Below, piece by piece: positions 23,287-36,200 of a stretch of 64,000 nucleotides of DNA. How positions within the stretch are numbered: the first letter of the stretch is position 1; every line of letters begins with the position of its first letter. This stretch comes from Myotis daubentonii (taxonomy: Eukaryota > Chordata > Mammalia > Chiroptera > Vespertilionidae): NCBI RefSeq assembly GCF_963259705.1, contig NC_081861.1:110886102-110950101 (forward strand). The letters run 5' to 3'. Made by a program: the position numbers and the translations under genes. The notes beneath the pieces were generated by a model. That model was not told the DNA's origin. It made no database searches and saw only the letters and a list, made by a program, of their open reading frames with translations.

Positions 23287-24135
23287 TTACACCAGTCCCT
23301 TTAGCATTTCTTGCATTGCTGGCTTGGTGGTGATAGACTCCCTTAGCCTTTTTTTGTCTGTGAAGCTTCTTATTTCCCCTTCAATTTTGAATGATAGCCT
23401 TGCTGGATAGAGTATTCTTGGATTCAGTCCTTTGCTTTGCATCACTTTGTAAATTTCTGTCCATTCTTTTCTGGCCTGATGTGTTTCTGTTGAGAAATCA
23501 TTTGATAATCTGATGGGGGATCCTTTGTAGGTAACTCTTTGTTTCTCTCTTGCAGCCTTTAAGATTCTGTCTTTGTCTTGTACATTTGCCATCGTTATTA
23601 TGATGTGTCTTGGTGTGGGTCTTTTGAGGTTCATCTTGCCTGGGACTCTCTGTACTTGTGTAACTTTTTTCTTCCCCATATCTGGGAAGTTTTCTGACAT
23701 TATTTCTTCAAATAGATTTTCTAATCCTTGCTGCTCTTCTTGTCTTTCTTGCTGCCCTATTATGCGTATGTTACTTCGTTTCATATTGTCCCGAAGCTCC
23801 CTTAGGCTCTCCTCCTGCTTTTTAATTATTTTCTCCAGGTGCTGTTCAGATTGAGCTTGTATCTCTGCCTTATCTTCTAATTCCCTAATTCGGTCCTCTG
23901 CTTCTTCTAGTCTGCTGTTGAAACTTTCCATGGTGTTTTTGATTGTAGCTATATCACTTTTCATTTCTTCCTGATTCTTGCATAGGTTGTTGATTTTCTC
24001 TTCCATCTGGTGAATGAATTGTACAACCATTATTCTGAATTCTTTTTCTGTCATGTTGCATGCTTCAACTTCATTAATGTCCTTTCTTGGTGACTCCTCA
24101 TTGTCTTTCCTCTGGGTGTTGTTTTGTCTCTTCAT
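23287..24135 (-). CDS. L1 ORF1 RNA-binding protein, open frame
   Basis: An uninterrupted frame of 282 codons runs from the ATG at 24135. The order is a basic N-terminus, a coiled coil with heptad-like spacing (about 45-125; EEAEDRIRELEDKAEIQAQS), an RRM-like domain (IRIIGQQERQEEQ ... LENLFEEI), and a C-terminal domain (RVTYKGSPIRLSNDFSTETH, NPRILYPARLSFKIEGEIRS). ORF1p trimerises and coats L1 RNA. The frame opens further upstream without an ATG. Intactness alongside a dead ORF2 probably reflects recent age and not selection. Confidence 0.85.
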   Translation of the reverse strand: MKRQNNTQRKDNEESPRKDINEVEACNMTEKEFRIMVVQFIHQMEEKINNLCKNQEEMKSDIATIKNTMESFNSRLEEAEDRIRELEDKAEIQAQSEQHLEKIIKKQEESLRELRDNMKRSNIRIIGQQERQEEQQGLENLFEEIMSENFPDMGKKKVTQVQRVPGKMNLKRPTPRHIIITMANVQDKDRILKAAREKQRVTYKGSPIRLSNDFSTETHQARKEWTEIYKVMQSKGLNPRILYPARLSFKIEGEIRSFTDKKRLRESITTKPAMQEMLKGLV

Positions 24136-25298
24136 TCTGATTATCTCCCGATGGTTCAAAAGTCGAGTTGCGTGGGCCTGGGCTGCGTGCAGTGGGATCC
24201 TCCCACCACCCTAGTGTCCCTGAAGAGCTCTGACACTAAGATGTGTGGTTGTTGTGGGTTGGTGGGAACCAGGCTCGCTCAGAGTCAGTGTTGTCAGCGC
24301 TCAATGTGGCCTCCTATGCGCCCTTAGAATCAGGGACCCTGCCTGCACTGTGCTGAAACAGAGACCCCCCCTGAAGCGTGTTGAAAACCAGAGCCCCCTA
24401 GCGTGCGCCAGGAGTCAGATTTCCCCAGAATGCAGTATCAGAGTCTCTGTTGCTTCGGGTGACCTTGCCTTGAGAATCAGGGTCCCTGTGTGCCCTTGCA
24501 CCAGGAATTGGAGTCACTGGCTCTTAGTATGAATGCACAAGAAATCAGGATCTCAGGCGCAGGTGAAAAGAAACACAGTCAAGTCACTGGTGCTTGGTGC
24601 TGCCTCCTGCCCAGAGAATCGGGGCCCCTGGGCCTGTGATACTTGGACAAATTCCCGGTGTTCGCCCGATTGCTCCCAGCCCAGGGCTCCAAAGCCGGCA
24701 GTGTGTGTAGGCTCAGTTCCTGGGGTTCGCGCACTTGCTCCCAGCCCAGGACTCCTGAACCCGGCCCTATGTGGGATCAGTTCCAAGGTGCTTGCGCACT
24801 TCCAGGCTAAAGTTCCTGGAGTCCTGAGGCCCTGGCAAGGGGCGGGACTATCAGTTAGTTACTCTGGCGCTGCAGCAAGCCTGCGGGAAGGGGGGATGGG
24901 CTCTGTTACTCACGGATCTGCCGCGAGGATTTCTGAACTTTTGGTGTCCGCAGGTCTGTAGCTGTGGTCATAGGTCTCTGTCCCCAGTGGCTGCAGGGTC
25001 CTGGTATGCGTCTGAGATCAGACTGGGTGGTGCTGAGGCCAGGATCCTAGTCTCAAGCAGCTCTGTTTCCCAAGATGGCGTGGTTGCCGTGCCTGTGCTG
25101 GCCGCCCAGGAGTGTCCGCGCAGGGAGCGGGACTCCGCAGCCTAAGACTGCCGGGTTTAGCAGCCCCTTAGAAGACCTGCAGAATCGAACTGTCCCTAGC
25201 TCATACACACACACCACACGCGTCCACACACTCCTCTATCACTTCCTTTCGCTCTCACACTCTCTCCCTCCCTACCTTCCTGCTGGTTGCCATTTTGC
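24136..25298 (-). promoter_or_regulatory. L1 5' UTR / internal promoter
   Basis: GC- and CpG-richer than the flanks, it lies between ORF1 and the 5' target duplication. It carries a YY1-like motif at 25071-25080 (CAAGATGGCG on plus). L1 5' UTRs contain an internal Pol II promoter. Short ORFs within it (for example 24245-24961) show no protein-like features. Confidence 0.65.
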
Positions 25299-25379
25299 TA
25301 CTTCTTTTTGTCTATATCTCTATATGTATTTCTTATAGTGCAGGTCTGTTGGTGATTAATTACTTCAGCTATTGTACAA

Positions 25380-25720
25380 CTGAAAAAAAGTCTTTATTTT
25401 GCCTTTATATTTGAAAGATATTTTTGCTGTTAATAGAATTTTAGACTTACAATTTTCTTTCTCAGTGCTATCTTCTCACTTCTATGGTTTCCAACATGAT
25501 ATCTGCTGTCATTCCTAAACTTCGTACTGTTTACATAACATGTCTTTTTTTCTCTGGCTGTTTTTAAGATTTTCTCTTTACCATTGGTATTAAGCAATTT
25601 GATTATGATGTATGTTGGTATAGTATTTTTACGTCTATTGTGTTTCAATTTTGTTGAGTTTCTTGGACTATGAGTTTATAGTTTTCCCCAAATTTGGGCA
25701 AATTTGGGTCATTATTTCAA
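25380..25720 (-). pseudogene. Old L1 ORF1 fragment
   Basis: On minus the translation gives IPTYIIIKLLNTNGKEKILK and TAREKKTCYVNSTKFRNDSR, diverged counterparts of ORF1 segments RHIIITMANVQDKDRILK and AAREKQRVTYKGSPIRLSND. It is older sequence into which the full-length L1 may have inserted. Confidence 0.65.
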
Positions 25721-26481
25721 TAAAAGTAAATAGTTTGTACAGAATTTCCTGTTTAATAAAAGGGACATTTCAAAGCAAGTGGGAGTATGGTGGCAAGTGA
25801 GGAGGTATTTTTTTTACATTTTAATTTATATGATTTCCCATATTCTTTAATAAAAAGGTATCACTTATGTAATTTAAACTCTAAGAGAGAAAAACAAAAG
25901 GAAGACAAAAAAAGAAAAGAAATACTCTGCAATTTTTCAACATAATAATTGAAAAGCTGTTCATTACAGTGTATACTGTTTTGACACTTTCCTCAAGGAA
26001 AAATGTCACATTTTTGTAGTTCAATGAGTAAGTGTTCTTGGGTAATTATTTTGTTTGACTTGGTAGGGCTTTTCAATTATGTAATTGTCTAAATTTAACA
26101 CTATCTATAGAGTGTTAGAAATTTATGGTTTATAAGATGTAAGTCATAATTACATGCATCTTAGCCTAAATCATAGGGGTGCTTTGTTCTCATTCTTCAT
26201 TTTCTGCTTTCCCTGCTACAATTTTTTAAACTTATTTATTTTTTAATCTTTCATATTCTTTTAAGCCTCATCAAGTTGTTTTTTTTTTAACACCATGGAG
26301 TGTAAATGTACGGATTAATAAACAAAATGTGATTAAGTAGTTAGTTCTATAATAGTATTATACATGGATATACCCTATCTATATTGGAAGGCTATACCTG
26401 TCATGGTGCCTAGAATATTTATGGCAAATGGAAGAATTATTAATCTTTAACTTTTTATTTCTTAAATTTCAAAAAAATCAC
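25721..26481. other. AT-rich, nothing recognised
   Basis: Long A/T runs and no coding or repeat signature I can name. Confidence 0.5.
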
Positions 26482-26839
26482 TTCCCTTTATATTTTTAAA
26501 AATACACATATTGTTATTGTTGACATTAATACAGATGCCCCCCATTTCTCCCTCCCTTTTCCCACTCCACCTATCTCCTACTCCACCCTGGGCCATTTTC
26601 ACACTATTGTCTGTGTTCATGGGCTATGCATATAAGGATATATGATCTTTGTTTAATCTCTTCCCATCCCATTCCGCCTCCCCTCTGAGATTTGTCAGTC
26701 TGTTTCATGGATCCATGCCTCTGAACATATTTTGTTGGTCAGTTTATTTTCTTCATTAGATTCCACATATAAGTGAGATCATATGATATTTGTCTTTCTC
26801 TGACTGGCTTATTTCACTTAGCATTTCCCTTCATATTTT
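26482..26839 (-). mobile_element. 5'-truncated L1 3' end with target duplication
   Basis: 26497-26824 is the L1 3' UTR only (GATGCCCCCCATTTCTCC, GATTCCACATATAAGTGAGA). It is flanked by TTCCCTTTATATTTT (26482-26496) and TTCCCTTCATATTTT (26825-26839), a 15-bp duplication with one mismatch. Confidence 0.85.
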
Positions 26840-27103
26840 GGAAACAATACACAAAGCAGGTGGCCATTATTTTCAACCTCACACTCTTTTTGTACATGAA
26901 TTACATTTCAGTGCCTCTGTTAGTGACCCGAGATTTGCCTTACTCTTTGGATGTTAACAGGGAAACATGTGTGGTTCAGCAGGAATGTTTTCAAAAGTCA
27001 TCCCTGAGGGCTACTACTCCTATATATGTTCCATTCTTTCAATGATCTCCTACAGATTAACAATCTTGTCCGTACTTAGTGGTGTAAAGCAAGAACAATA
27101 ACT

Positions 27104-29826
27104 AATTTTTATTGTTGAGAGTACTACAGATGTCCCCCTTTTGTCCCCCCATAACCCCTATCCACCCAGTTCCCACCCCGATGCAAGCCATCACCACCCT
27201 ATTGTCTGTGTCCGTATGTAATGCATATATGCATATAAGATCTTTGGTTAATCTCTTCCTGCTCCTCTTCCCCCTTCCCTCTGAGATTTGTCAGTCTGTT
27301 CCATGTTTCCATGCCTCTGATTCTATTTTATTCAACAGTTTATTATGTTAATTAGATTTCTTGTTCATTTATTTTGATTTTTAGATTTAATTGTTGATAG
27401 ATATGTATTTATTGCCATTTTATTGTTCATATTTCTTCTTTCTCCTTCTCCTTCTTCTTCTTCTTCTTCTTCTTCTTCTTCTTCTTCTTCTTCTTCTTCT
27501 TCTTCTTCTTCTTCTTCTTCTTCTTTTCAAGAATACCTTTCAACATTTTATGTAGTACTAGTTTGATGTTGATGTACTCCTTTAGCTTTTCCTTGTCTGT
27601 TAAGCTCTTTAGCTGACCTTCAATTCTAAATGATAGCTTTGCTGAGTAGAGTAATCTTGGTTACAGATTCTTGCCATTCATCACTTTGAATATCTCTTCC
27701 CATGCCCTTGTGAACCTGCAAAGTTTCTGTTGGAAAATCAGCTGACAGTTGTATGGGCATTCCCTTGTAAGTAACTAACTGCTTTTCTCTTATTGCTTTT
27801 AACATTCTCTCTTTGTCTTCAACCCTTGGCATTTTAATTATGATGTGTATTGGTGTGATCCTCTTTGGGTTCATCTTGTTAAGGACTTTTTGAGTTTCCT
27901 GGGCTTGTAAGTCTATTTCTTTTACAAGGAATGGGGAGTTTGCTGTCATTATTTCTTCAAATAGTTTTCAATATCTTGATAGAGCTCTCTCTTTTCCTTC
28001 TGGGACCATAATAATGTGAATATTGGTACTCATGAAGTTGTCCCAGAGGCTCCTTACACTGTGTTCATATTTTTGGACTCTTTTTTTCTTTTTGCTCTTG
28101 TGATTGGGTATTTTTAGCTTCCTCATATTCCAAATCATTGATTTGTTTCTCAGAATCCTCTACTCTACTGTTAAATAAGGAATAAGTAAGTTATTCTTTA
28201 TTTAAGTTAGTGTATGCTTAATTTCTGACTGCTCTTTTTTGATGTCTTTGACATTCTTATTAAGATCCTTGAAAGTTTCACCAAGTCCCTTGAAGCTCTC
28301 ATTGAATCCCTTGAAGCTCTCATTAAGATCCTTGAGTAACCTTATAAGAATTGTTTTGAACTCTGTTTGCTTCCATTTCTTTCATTTGTGACATATTTTT
28401 TTATCTCTGCATTTTGGCTGCTTCCCTGTGTTTTTTTCTATGTATTAGGTAGAGTTGCTATGTCTCCTGGAATTGGTAGAGTGATCTTGTGTAGTAGGTG
28501 TCCTGTAGGGCCCAATGGTTCAGCCTCCCCAGTTACCTGTACTCTAGGCGCACCCCTATGTGGGCTCTGTGGACAATATTGTTGTAGTTGAATCTTGATT
28601 GCTGTCGGCATCACTGGGAGGAATTGACCTCCAGACCAATTGGCTGTGAGGACCAGCTTTGTCTAAAATGAAAGAATTATTGTGCAGGAGACACCCCTAT
28701 GGAGCAGGGATTGCTTCTGTGAGGCTTTGGTACTCACTGAATCTTCCCACTGATTGTGTCATTTTTGATGCGGAAAGTTGTTGTAATCCGGTATGGTATG
28801 AAACTGTCCACCAGGTGCACTGGCTCTGGGTCCTTCTGGGGGTTGCAAGGTCAACCACTGCCTGCTCTACCCAGCAGGAATTACTGAGAGATCTGCAGAT
28901 TGCTTCTACTTATATTTGGCTTGGAAGTGCCCGGGAGAGGCCCAGATATGAAGCAAGGCAGGCTGCTGCTAGTGCCAGGTCTTGGGTCTCTTATTGATAT
29001 GTTTGGGGCATTCTGATGCCATCTGCTGCTTGCTTGAGAGATTTTACAAAAGTCTGTAGCCTGAGCTGGGATAGGCCATTCATACGGAAAAGCCACTGCA
29101 AACAGCTTAGGTGGTGCTGCAAATTGGATGGGACATGGTCTCAGAGAATCACCAGGGTGAAGCGAACAGTGTGGGCCACACTGATGGAAACTAACATATG
29201 ACTGCCAGTCAGCTGTGGGACAGAAGAGGTAACAGCACAGAAAAAATGATCCCTGCAAGCATTGCCCTGTCTAAGAGAAAGCCACCCCTGAGTACCTGCT
29301 CTGATGTCAGACAATCCAGTTCCTTCCTGTATGTACTTGGATTCCCCAAAGCTGCCATCCGGCACTGGAGCTCAAAGGAAGTGGGACCATGCAAGTTCAC
29401 ATGCTGGCCCTTTAGGAGAACTGTCTGGGGCTCCAGTAGCCTCCATGTCATTTAGCCACAATCCCTGCTGGTTTTTACAGCCCAAAGTTCTGGGAACGTC
29501 TCTTCACAGTTTTGAAACCTTGGGCTTAGGGTCTGGTGTGAGGCTGGGACCCCTTGCTTCTCATGAAAGGCTTCTGCAGCCAAGATATCCCTTCCAATTA
29601 AAAGAAACACCACACAAGAGTGTTGGACCAGCCTGTTCTGTGCCTCTGCCCCTCCTACCATTATCAGTGTGCTTTCTTCTTTACTTCTATAATTGTAGGT
29701 CTTCCATTCAGCCAGATTTCAGGTGATTCTGAATGATGAGTTTTCTTTATTTTAGTTGTAATTTTGATGTGGTTGTGGGAGGGAACAAGTGCCAGTGTTT
29801 GTCTACTCCGCCATCTTGGTTCTCTC
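27104..29826 (-). mobile_element. ORF2-less L1 (HAL1-like arrangement)
   Basis: In minus sense it has a 5' end with GCCATCTTGG-type start (near 29820), a GC-rich 5' UTR (about 29826-28375), an ORF1 with stops (about 28370-27530; for example MNPKRITPIHIIIKMPRVED), then after a pyrimidine tract it passes directly into the L1 3' UTR end (27360-27104). The 4-kb ORF2 is absent. Flanks AATAACTAATTTTTATT (left) and AATAATTAATATTTAATT (right) look like a decayed target duplication, so both ends of one insertion appear to be present. Confidence 0.65.
27449..27525. repeat. (TTC)n / (GAA)n microsatellite
   Basis: About 25 uninterrupted TTC triplets near the ORF1/3' UTR boundary of the ORF2-less L1. In L1 sense this is a GAA run. 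Long GAA/TTC runs can form triplex DNA. Confidence 0.95.
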
Positions 29827-31094
29827 TAATAATTAATATTTAATTATTATTTCTTTAGAATTCTAGGGATTGACTGAGCTCAGCTTGGAGTATTCACTTG
29901 GAATTTCTCATGATGTTGCCCTTGAACAATGGCTGAATCTGAAATATTCTCAAAGCCTTCATAACCCATATGTCTGGTGGTTCATGCTGGTTAGGACCTC
30001 AGCAAGGAGTATCAACAGAAACACCTACACATAGCCTTTCTATGTGGATTGGCCTTCCATACACAATAGTAGCTTTGTTCCAAAGATAAGTGTTCTGAGA
30101 GAGCCAGTTAGAAGCTATATTGCTTTTTCTAATCTATCCTCAGAAGTTACAGAAACATCATTTCAGCTGCATTCTCTTTATTAGACATTGTTAACCAAGG
30201 CCAATCAATATTAAAAAGGGATTGATGTAGGAAATTAGACTCTACCTCTTGAAGGAAGAGTATCAAAGAATTTTCAGATATGTTTTAAAACCACTCAAGT
30301 AGCTTAGGATGTTTACCTTTCCTTTGCTAAACTCACTACATTCCTTACTAGCTTCCTACATGCAATGAGATACTTTCTTCAGAGTCTATATCCTTCATAA
30401 CTAAATTACCACATAGCATTGTGCTTTAGCCTAAGACATTGCAGGATTCTGTCTCAAATTTTTTGTGCTTCAGGGGACAACAAGCTGTGCCAAGATTCAT
30501 AAGAGCTTTCACTCTGTGTGGCTGATGGTAGGGCTTTAGTAGGGATAAAGGCTTCTCTGGATAGGTTGGTTTCTGGAATCAATTCAGGTTTATGGAAGTT
30601 TGTTATTATTCCATGCTTTTAGTCCTTGAGGTGTCACTCTTGACTGATGCACAAAGGCAAGAAGACTAACTGAAGAATTTGTACTGCTAGGATGAGTGAA
30701 TTAAGTTGATTTCAAATTCTATTCAATTGTCACTATACCTATTGAGTAGGTTCTGATCAAAAGTCCAATTTTTTAATGGTGTAGTTCCAAAATTCAAAAG
30801 ATTTAATTGTTACGGTAGGCATGTATGATAATTGGGCAATCAACAAATTGATTTTTGTTGTTGATACTGTTTTGTTTTGTTTTCTCCCAAAGGGGATTAT
30901 TTTTTTACTCATAAAACAGTTACATTAATTACTTCTGTTAGTGTGATTTACCATTTTTCTTTGTTTTTTTAAAATATTTTTACACATCTGAAAGTATTTT
31001 TCACATAGAATACATACATATTCTATGTGAAATCTAGTTAAAATTTTACATATATAAAATTACTTTTTAACCTAAATCTATAAGTATTTTAACA
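29827..31094. other. No gene; possible ancient repeat
   Basis: 29960-30260 (GGTTAGGACCTCAGCAAGGA, AGAGAGCCAGTTAGAAGCTA, ACTCTACCTCTTGAAGGAAG) resembles an ancient mammalian interspersed repeat that I cannot name with confidence. The rest is AT-rich with no signal. Confidence 0.4.
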
Positions 31095-32329
31095 TAACCT
31101 TTTAAAAAATTTATCTTTATTGTTTAAAGTATTGCAAATGTCCCCCTTTTTATATCCATTAACAACCTCCACTCTGCCCCCCCCAGATCTTCACCAAAAT
31201 ATTTTCTATGTACATGGGCTATGCATATATGCCTGTAAGTTCCTCCATTAATTTCTCCCCACCACTTACTATCCACCCCTTCCTTCCCTCTGTGATTCAT
31301 CAGTCTTTTCTGTGATTCTATATCTCTGGATCTATTTTGTTCATCAGTTTATTTGTTTTCATTAGATTCCACATATGAGTGAGATAATGTGATACTTGTC
31401 TTTCTCTGACTGGCTTATTGACTTAGCATAAAACACTTTAGGTCTCTTCATACTGTCTCAAAGAGCAATAGATCCTTCTTTTTAACACCTGCTATAAAAG
31501 CTGTAAAAATGTACCACATCTTTTTTATCCACTCATATATTGATGGGCACTTGGGATATTTTCAGATTTTAGCTATTATATATTGTGCTGCTAAGAAAAT
31601 AGGGGTGCATATAATCTTCCTAATAGTGTTTCAGTTTTCTTAGAATATATTCCTAGAAGTGGGATCACTGGGCCAAATGGGATCACAGTTCCATATTTAA
31701 TTTTTTGAGGAAACTCCATACTGTTTTCCATAGTGGCTAAAGCAATCTGCATTCCAACCAGCAGTGTACTAGAGTTCTCTCTTCTCCACATACTTGCCAG
31801 CACTTGTCATTTGTTGATGTGCTGTTGGTAGCCATTCTGACAGGTGTGAAGTGATACCTCATTGTTGTTTATACTGAACCAAGGAGGTAAAAGACCTGTA
31901 CTGGGAGAACTCCAGAACATGGAAAAAAGAAGTCATGGAAGATATAAACAAGTGGAAGAATATACCATGTTTATGGATTGGTAGAATTAACATCATTAAA
32001 ATGTCCATACTACTCAAAGCAATGTATAGATTCAACACAATCCCTATTAAAATAGCAATGGTATGCACTAGGAGACTGATTTTTGGCACACCCCAGCAGG
32101 TTCTCTGTTTCAACGTGGTGCAGGCAGGGTCCCTGATTCTAGGTGCACGCATGAGACCACACTAAGTGCCTGAGATTCTGACCCGGGGCAAGCATTGCTC
32201 CCACCAACCCACAGCAGCTGCACTTCTGGTGTCAGAGCTCATCAGTGACACTTGGGGGGTGCAAAACTCCTAGGGCACATGGCCCAGGCCCCTGCAACTT
32301 GAAATTTGAACCTTCTGGTGATAGGCAGA

Positions 32330-33186
32330 AAAGGGGAGACAACGAAACAATCCCCAGAGGAAAGCAAAGGAGAAATCACCAAGAAAGGAAATAAGTGAAA
32401 TGGAAGCATGCAACATGACAGAAAAAGAATTCAGAGTAATGGTCATACAGTTCATACATCAGATGGTGAGAAAATCAACAACCTATGCAAAAATCAGGAA
32501 GAAATGAAAAATGTATAGCTACAATCAAAAACACCGTGGAGGGCTTCAATAGTAGACTAGAAGAAGCAGAGGACCGAATTAGTGAGTTAGAAGATAAAGT
32601 ACAGAAACAAGCCCAATCTGAACAGCAACTAGACAAAAAAATTAAAAAGCAGGAGGAGAGCCTAAGGGACATTTGGGACAATGCAAAACGAAATAACATA
32701 CATATAATAGGGTTGCCAGAAGGACAAGAAGAGAAGCAAAAATTAGAAAATTTATTTCAAGAAATAATGACAGAAAACATCCCTGATATGGGGAAGAAAA
32801 AAGTTACACAAGTAGAGTCCCGAGCAAGGTGAATCCCAAAAGACCCACACCAAGACATGCCATAATTACAATGGCAAATATTAACAACAAAGAGAGAATC
32901 TTAAAGGCTGCAAGAGAGAGCCAGAGAGTTACCTACAAAGGGTCCCCCATCAGATTATCAAATGATTTCTCAACAGAAACACATCAAGCTATAAGAGAAT
33001 GGAAGGATATATACAAAGTGATGCAAAGCAAGGGACTGAATCCAAGAATACTCTATCCAGCAAGACTATCAATCAAAATTGAAGGTGAAATCAGGAGCTT
33101 CGCAGACAAAAAAAAAAAGGCTAAGGGAGTTTATCACCACCAAGCCAGCAATGCAAGAAATGTTAGAGGGAATGCTGTAAAAAGAA
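32330..33186 (+). pseudogene. L1 ORF1 remnant
   Basis: Coiled-coil (NSRLEEAEDRISELEDKVQK), RRM-like (NIHIIGLPEGQEEKQKLENL) and C-terminal (RVTYKGSPIRLSNDFSTETH) parts are split over frames, with an early stop near 32390 and a frameshift around 32830. A run of A at 33108-33118 shifts the end, so the frame 32829-33386 passes from ORF1 into the start of ORF2 without a stop. Confidence 0.85.
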
Positions 33187-33234
33187 GAAATAAAAAGATA
33201 AGAAGGAACACAGGCTCAAAAAAAATAAAAAAGG

Positions 33235-36200
33235 CTACAAACAAGTACCATTCAATAATAACATTAAACGTAAACAGACTAAATGCTCCAATCAAAAGAC
33301 ATCGAGTGGCTGAATGGATAAAAATAAATGACCCATATATATGCTGTCTACAAGAGACCCACCTCAGAATAAGGGACTCATACTGACTGAAAGTGAAGGG
33401 ATGTAAAAATATCTTTCAGGCAAATGGAAATGAAAAAAAAAAAAAACTGGGGTAGCAATACATATATCAGACAAAATAGACCTCAAACTGAAGGCCATAA
33501 CAAGAGATAAGGAAGGCCACTTTATAATACTAAAGGGATCGATACAACAAGAGGATATAACTCTGATAAACATATATACACCCAGTGCAGGAGCACCCAA
33601 ATACATAAAAAAACTCCTGGAAGATATCAAGGGAGAGATCAACAACAATACAATCATAGTAGGGGACTTTAATACACCATTGACATCACTGGATAAATCC
33701 TCTAGACAAAACTCAGCAAAGAAACAGCAATCCTAAATGATTCACTAGATCAGATGGACTTAATTGACATCTTCAGGACATTTCACCCCAAAGCCACGGA
33801 ATATACGTTCTTCTCAAGTGCACATGGGACATTTTCAAAAATAGACTACATAAGCAAAGTCTCCCCAAATTCAAGAAGATTGAAATCATACCAAGCATCT
33901 TCTCAGACCACAGTGGCATAATATTAGAAATCAACTACAATAAAAACAATCCAAAACACTCAAACACTTGGAAACTAAATAGCATGTTATTAAATATTGA
34001 TTGGGTTACCAATGGGATCAAAGAAGAAATTAAAAACATCCTGGAAACTAATGACAATGAAAACACAACAATCCAAAACCTATGGGACACAGCGAAAGCA
34101 GTCCTGAGAGGGAAGTTTACAGCTCTACAGGACTACCTCAAAAAACAAGAAAAAATGGTAGTAAATCATCTAACTCTATAACTCAAAAATTAGAAAGAGA
34201 GCAACAAGAAAAGCCCAGAGTGAGCAGAAGGAAGGAGATAATAAAGATCAGATCAGAGATAAATGCCATAGAAATATAAAAAAAATACAAAAGATCAATG
34301 AAACCAAGAGCTTGTTCTTCGAAAGGATAAACAAGATTGACAAACCTCTAGCCAGGCTCACCAAGAAGCAAAGAGAGAGGACCCAAATCAACAAAATCAG
34401 AAATGATAGAGGAGAAATGACAACAGACCCCACAGAAATAGAAATGATTGTTAAAAAATACTATTAACAACTCTACTCCAACAAACTAGACAACCTGAAG
34501 GAAATGGACATATTCCTAGAAAAATACAACATTCCAAAACTCAATCATGAAGAATCTAAAAATCTCAATAGGCCAATAAGTATCAAAGAAATTGAAGCAG
34601 TATTCAAAAAGCTTCCAGCAAATGAAAGCCCTGGGCCAGGCGGTTTCACAGGGGAGTTTTACCAAACATTCAAGGAAGAATTAAAACCTATCCTCCTTAG
34701 ACTATTCCAAAAAATTCAAGAGGAAGGAACACTTCCAAGCTCATTCTATGAAGCCAGCATCACCCTAATACCAAAGCCAGGTAAAGACAACACAATGAAA
34801 GAGAATTACAAGACAATATCCCTCATGAACATAGATGCCAAAATCCTCAACAAAATCCTAGCAAATCAGATCCAGCAGTACATCAGAAAGATCATACACC
34901 ATGACCAAGTAGGATTTATCCCAGGGATGCAAGGATGGGACAATATCCACAAATTAATAAACGTGATACCTCACATAAACAAATTGAGAGAAAAAACCAC
35001 ATAGTCATATCAATTGATGCAGAAAAAGCATCTGACAAAATCCAACACCTATTTTTGATAAAAACTCTCAGCAAGGTGGAATAGAAGGATCATATCTCAA
35101 CATAATAGAAACCTTATATTACAAACTCACAGCCAACATTATACTCAATGGGCAAAAACTAGAACCATTTCCCTTAAGAACAGGAACAAGACAGGGATGC
35201 CCACTCTCACCACTTCTGTTTGACATAGTACTGGAAGTATTAGCCATTGAGATTATACAAGAAGAAATAAAAGTCATCTAAATTGGAAAAGAAGAAGTAA
35301 AACTGTCCTTATTCACAGATGACATGATATTGTACATAAAAAACTCTAAATACTCCATCCAAAAACTATTAGACTTAATAAATGAATTCAGCAATGTAGC
35401 AGGATACAAAATTAACGCCAATAGATCTATGGCATTTCTATATACAAATGGTGAACTTACAGAAAGAGAGACTAAAAAAGCAATCCAATTTAGCATCACA
35501 GCAAAAAAATTAAGATATATAAGAATAAACTTAACTAAAGAGGTAAAAGACCTCTACTCAGAAAACTACAGGACGTGGAAAAAAGAGATAGAGGAAGACA
35601 TAAACAGATGGAAGAACATACCATGTTCATGGACTGGTAGAATCAACATCATTAGAATGTCCATACTACCCAAAGCAATCTATAAATTCAATGCGCTCCT
35701 CATTAAAATACCAATTGCATATTTCACAGACCTAGAACAAACTCTACAAAAATTCATCTGGAATAAAAAAAAAAAAGAAAAAAAACCTGAATAGCTGCTG
35801 TGATTCTCAGAAAGAAGAACAAAGTAGGTGGGATCTCAATACCAGATATCAAGCTGTATTACAAAGCCACTGTTCTCAAAACTGCCTGGTACTGGCACTA
35901 GAACAGACATATAGATCAATGGAATAGATTAGAGAACCCAGAAATCGACCCAAACCAATGTGCTCAATTAATATTTGACAAAGGAGGCAAGAGCATACAA
36001 TGGAGTCAAGACAGTCTCTTCAATAGATGGTGTTGGGAAAATTGGACAGATAAATGCAAGAAAATGAAACTAGACCACCAACTTACACCATACACAAAAA
36101 TAAACTCAAAATGGATAAAAACCTCAAATGTAAGACGGGAAACCATAAAAATACTAGAGGAATCCACTGGGAACAAAATCTCAGACATATGCCCAAGCAA

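Larger units (their letters stand above)
19143..25298 (-). mobile_element. Near full-length L1 (about 6.15 kb)
   Basis: It runs from a 3' oligo(T) near 19143 through the 3' UTR, ORF2, ORF1 and a roughly 1.1-kb 5' UTR to about 25298. TACTTCTT(TT) occurs at both edges (from 19133 and from 25299), consistent with a target duplication that overlaps the tail. ORF1 is open and ORF2 is broken. Because all parts are present in order, this is a useful reference for the other L1 pieces in the window. Confidence 0.9.

Noticed and set aside
29198..29726. ORFs antisense to the L1 5' UTR (possible ORF0-like)
   Set aside because: They lie in the right area for an antisense ORF, but no known ORF0 sequence feature or good start context is visible.
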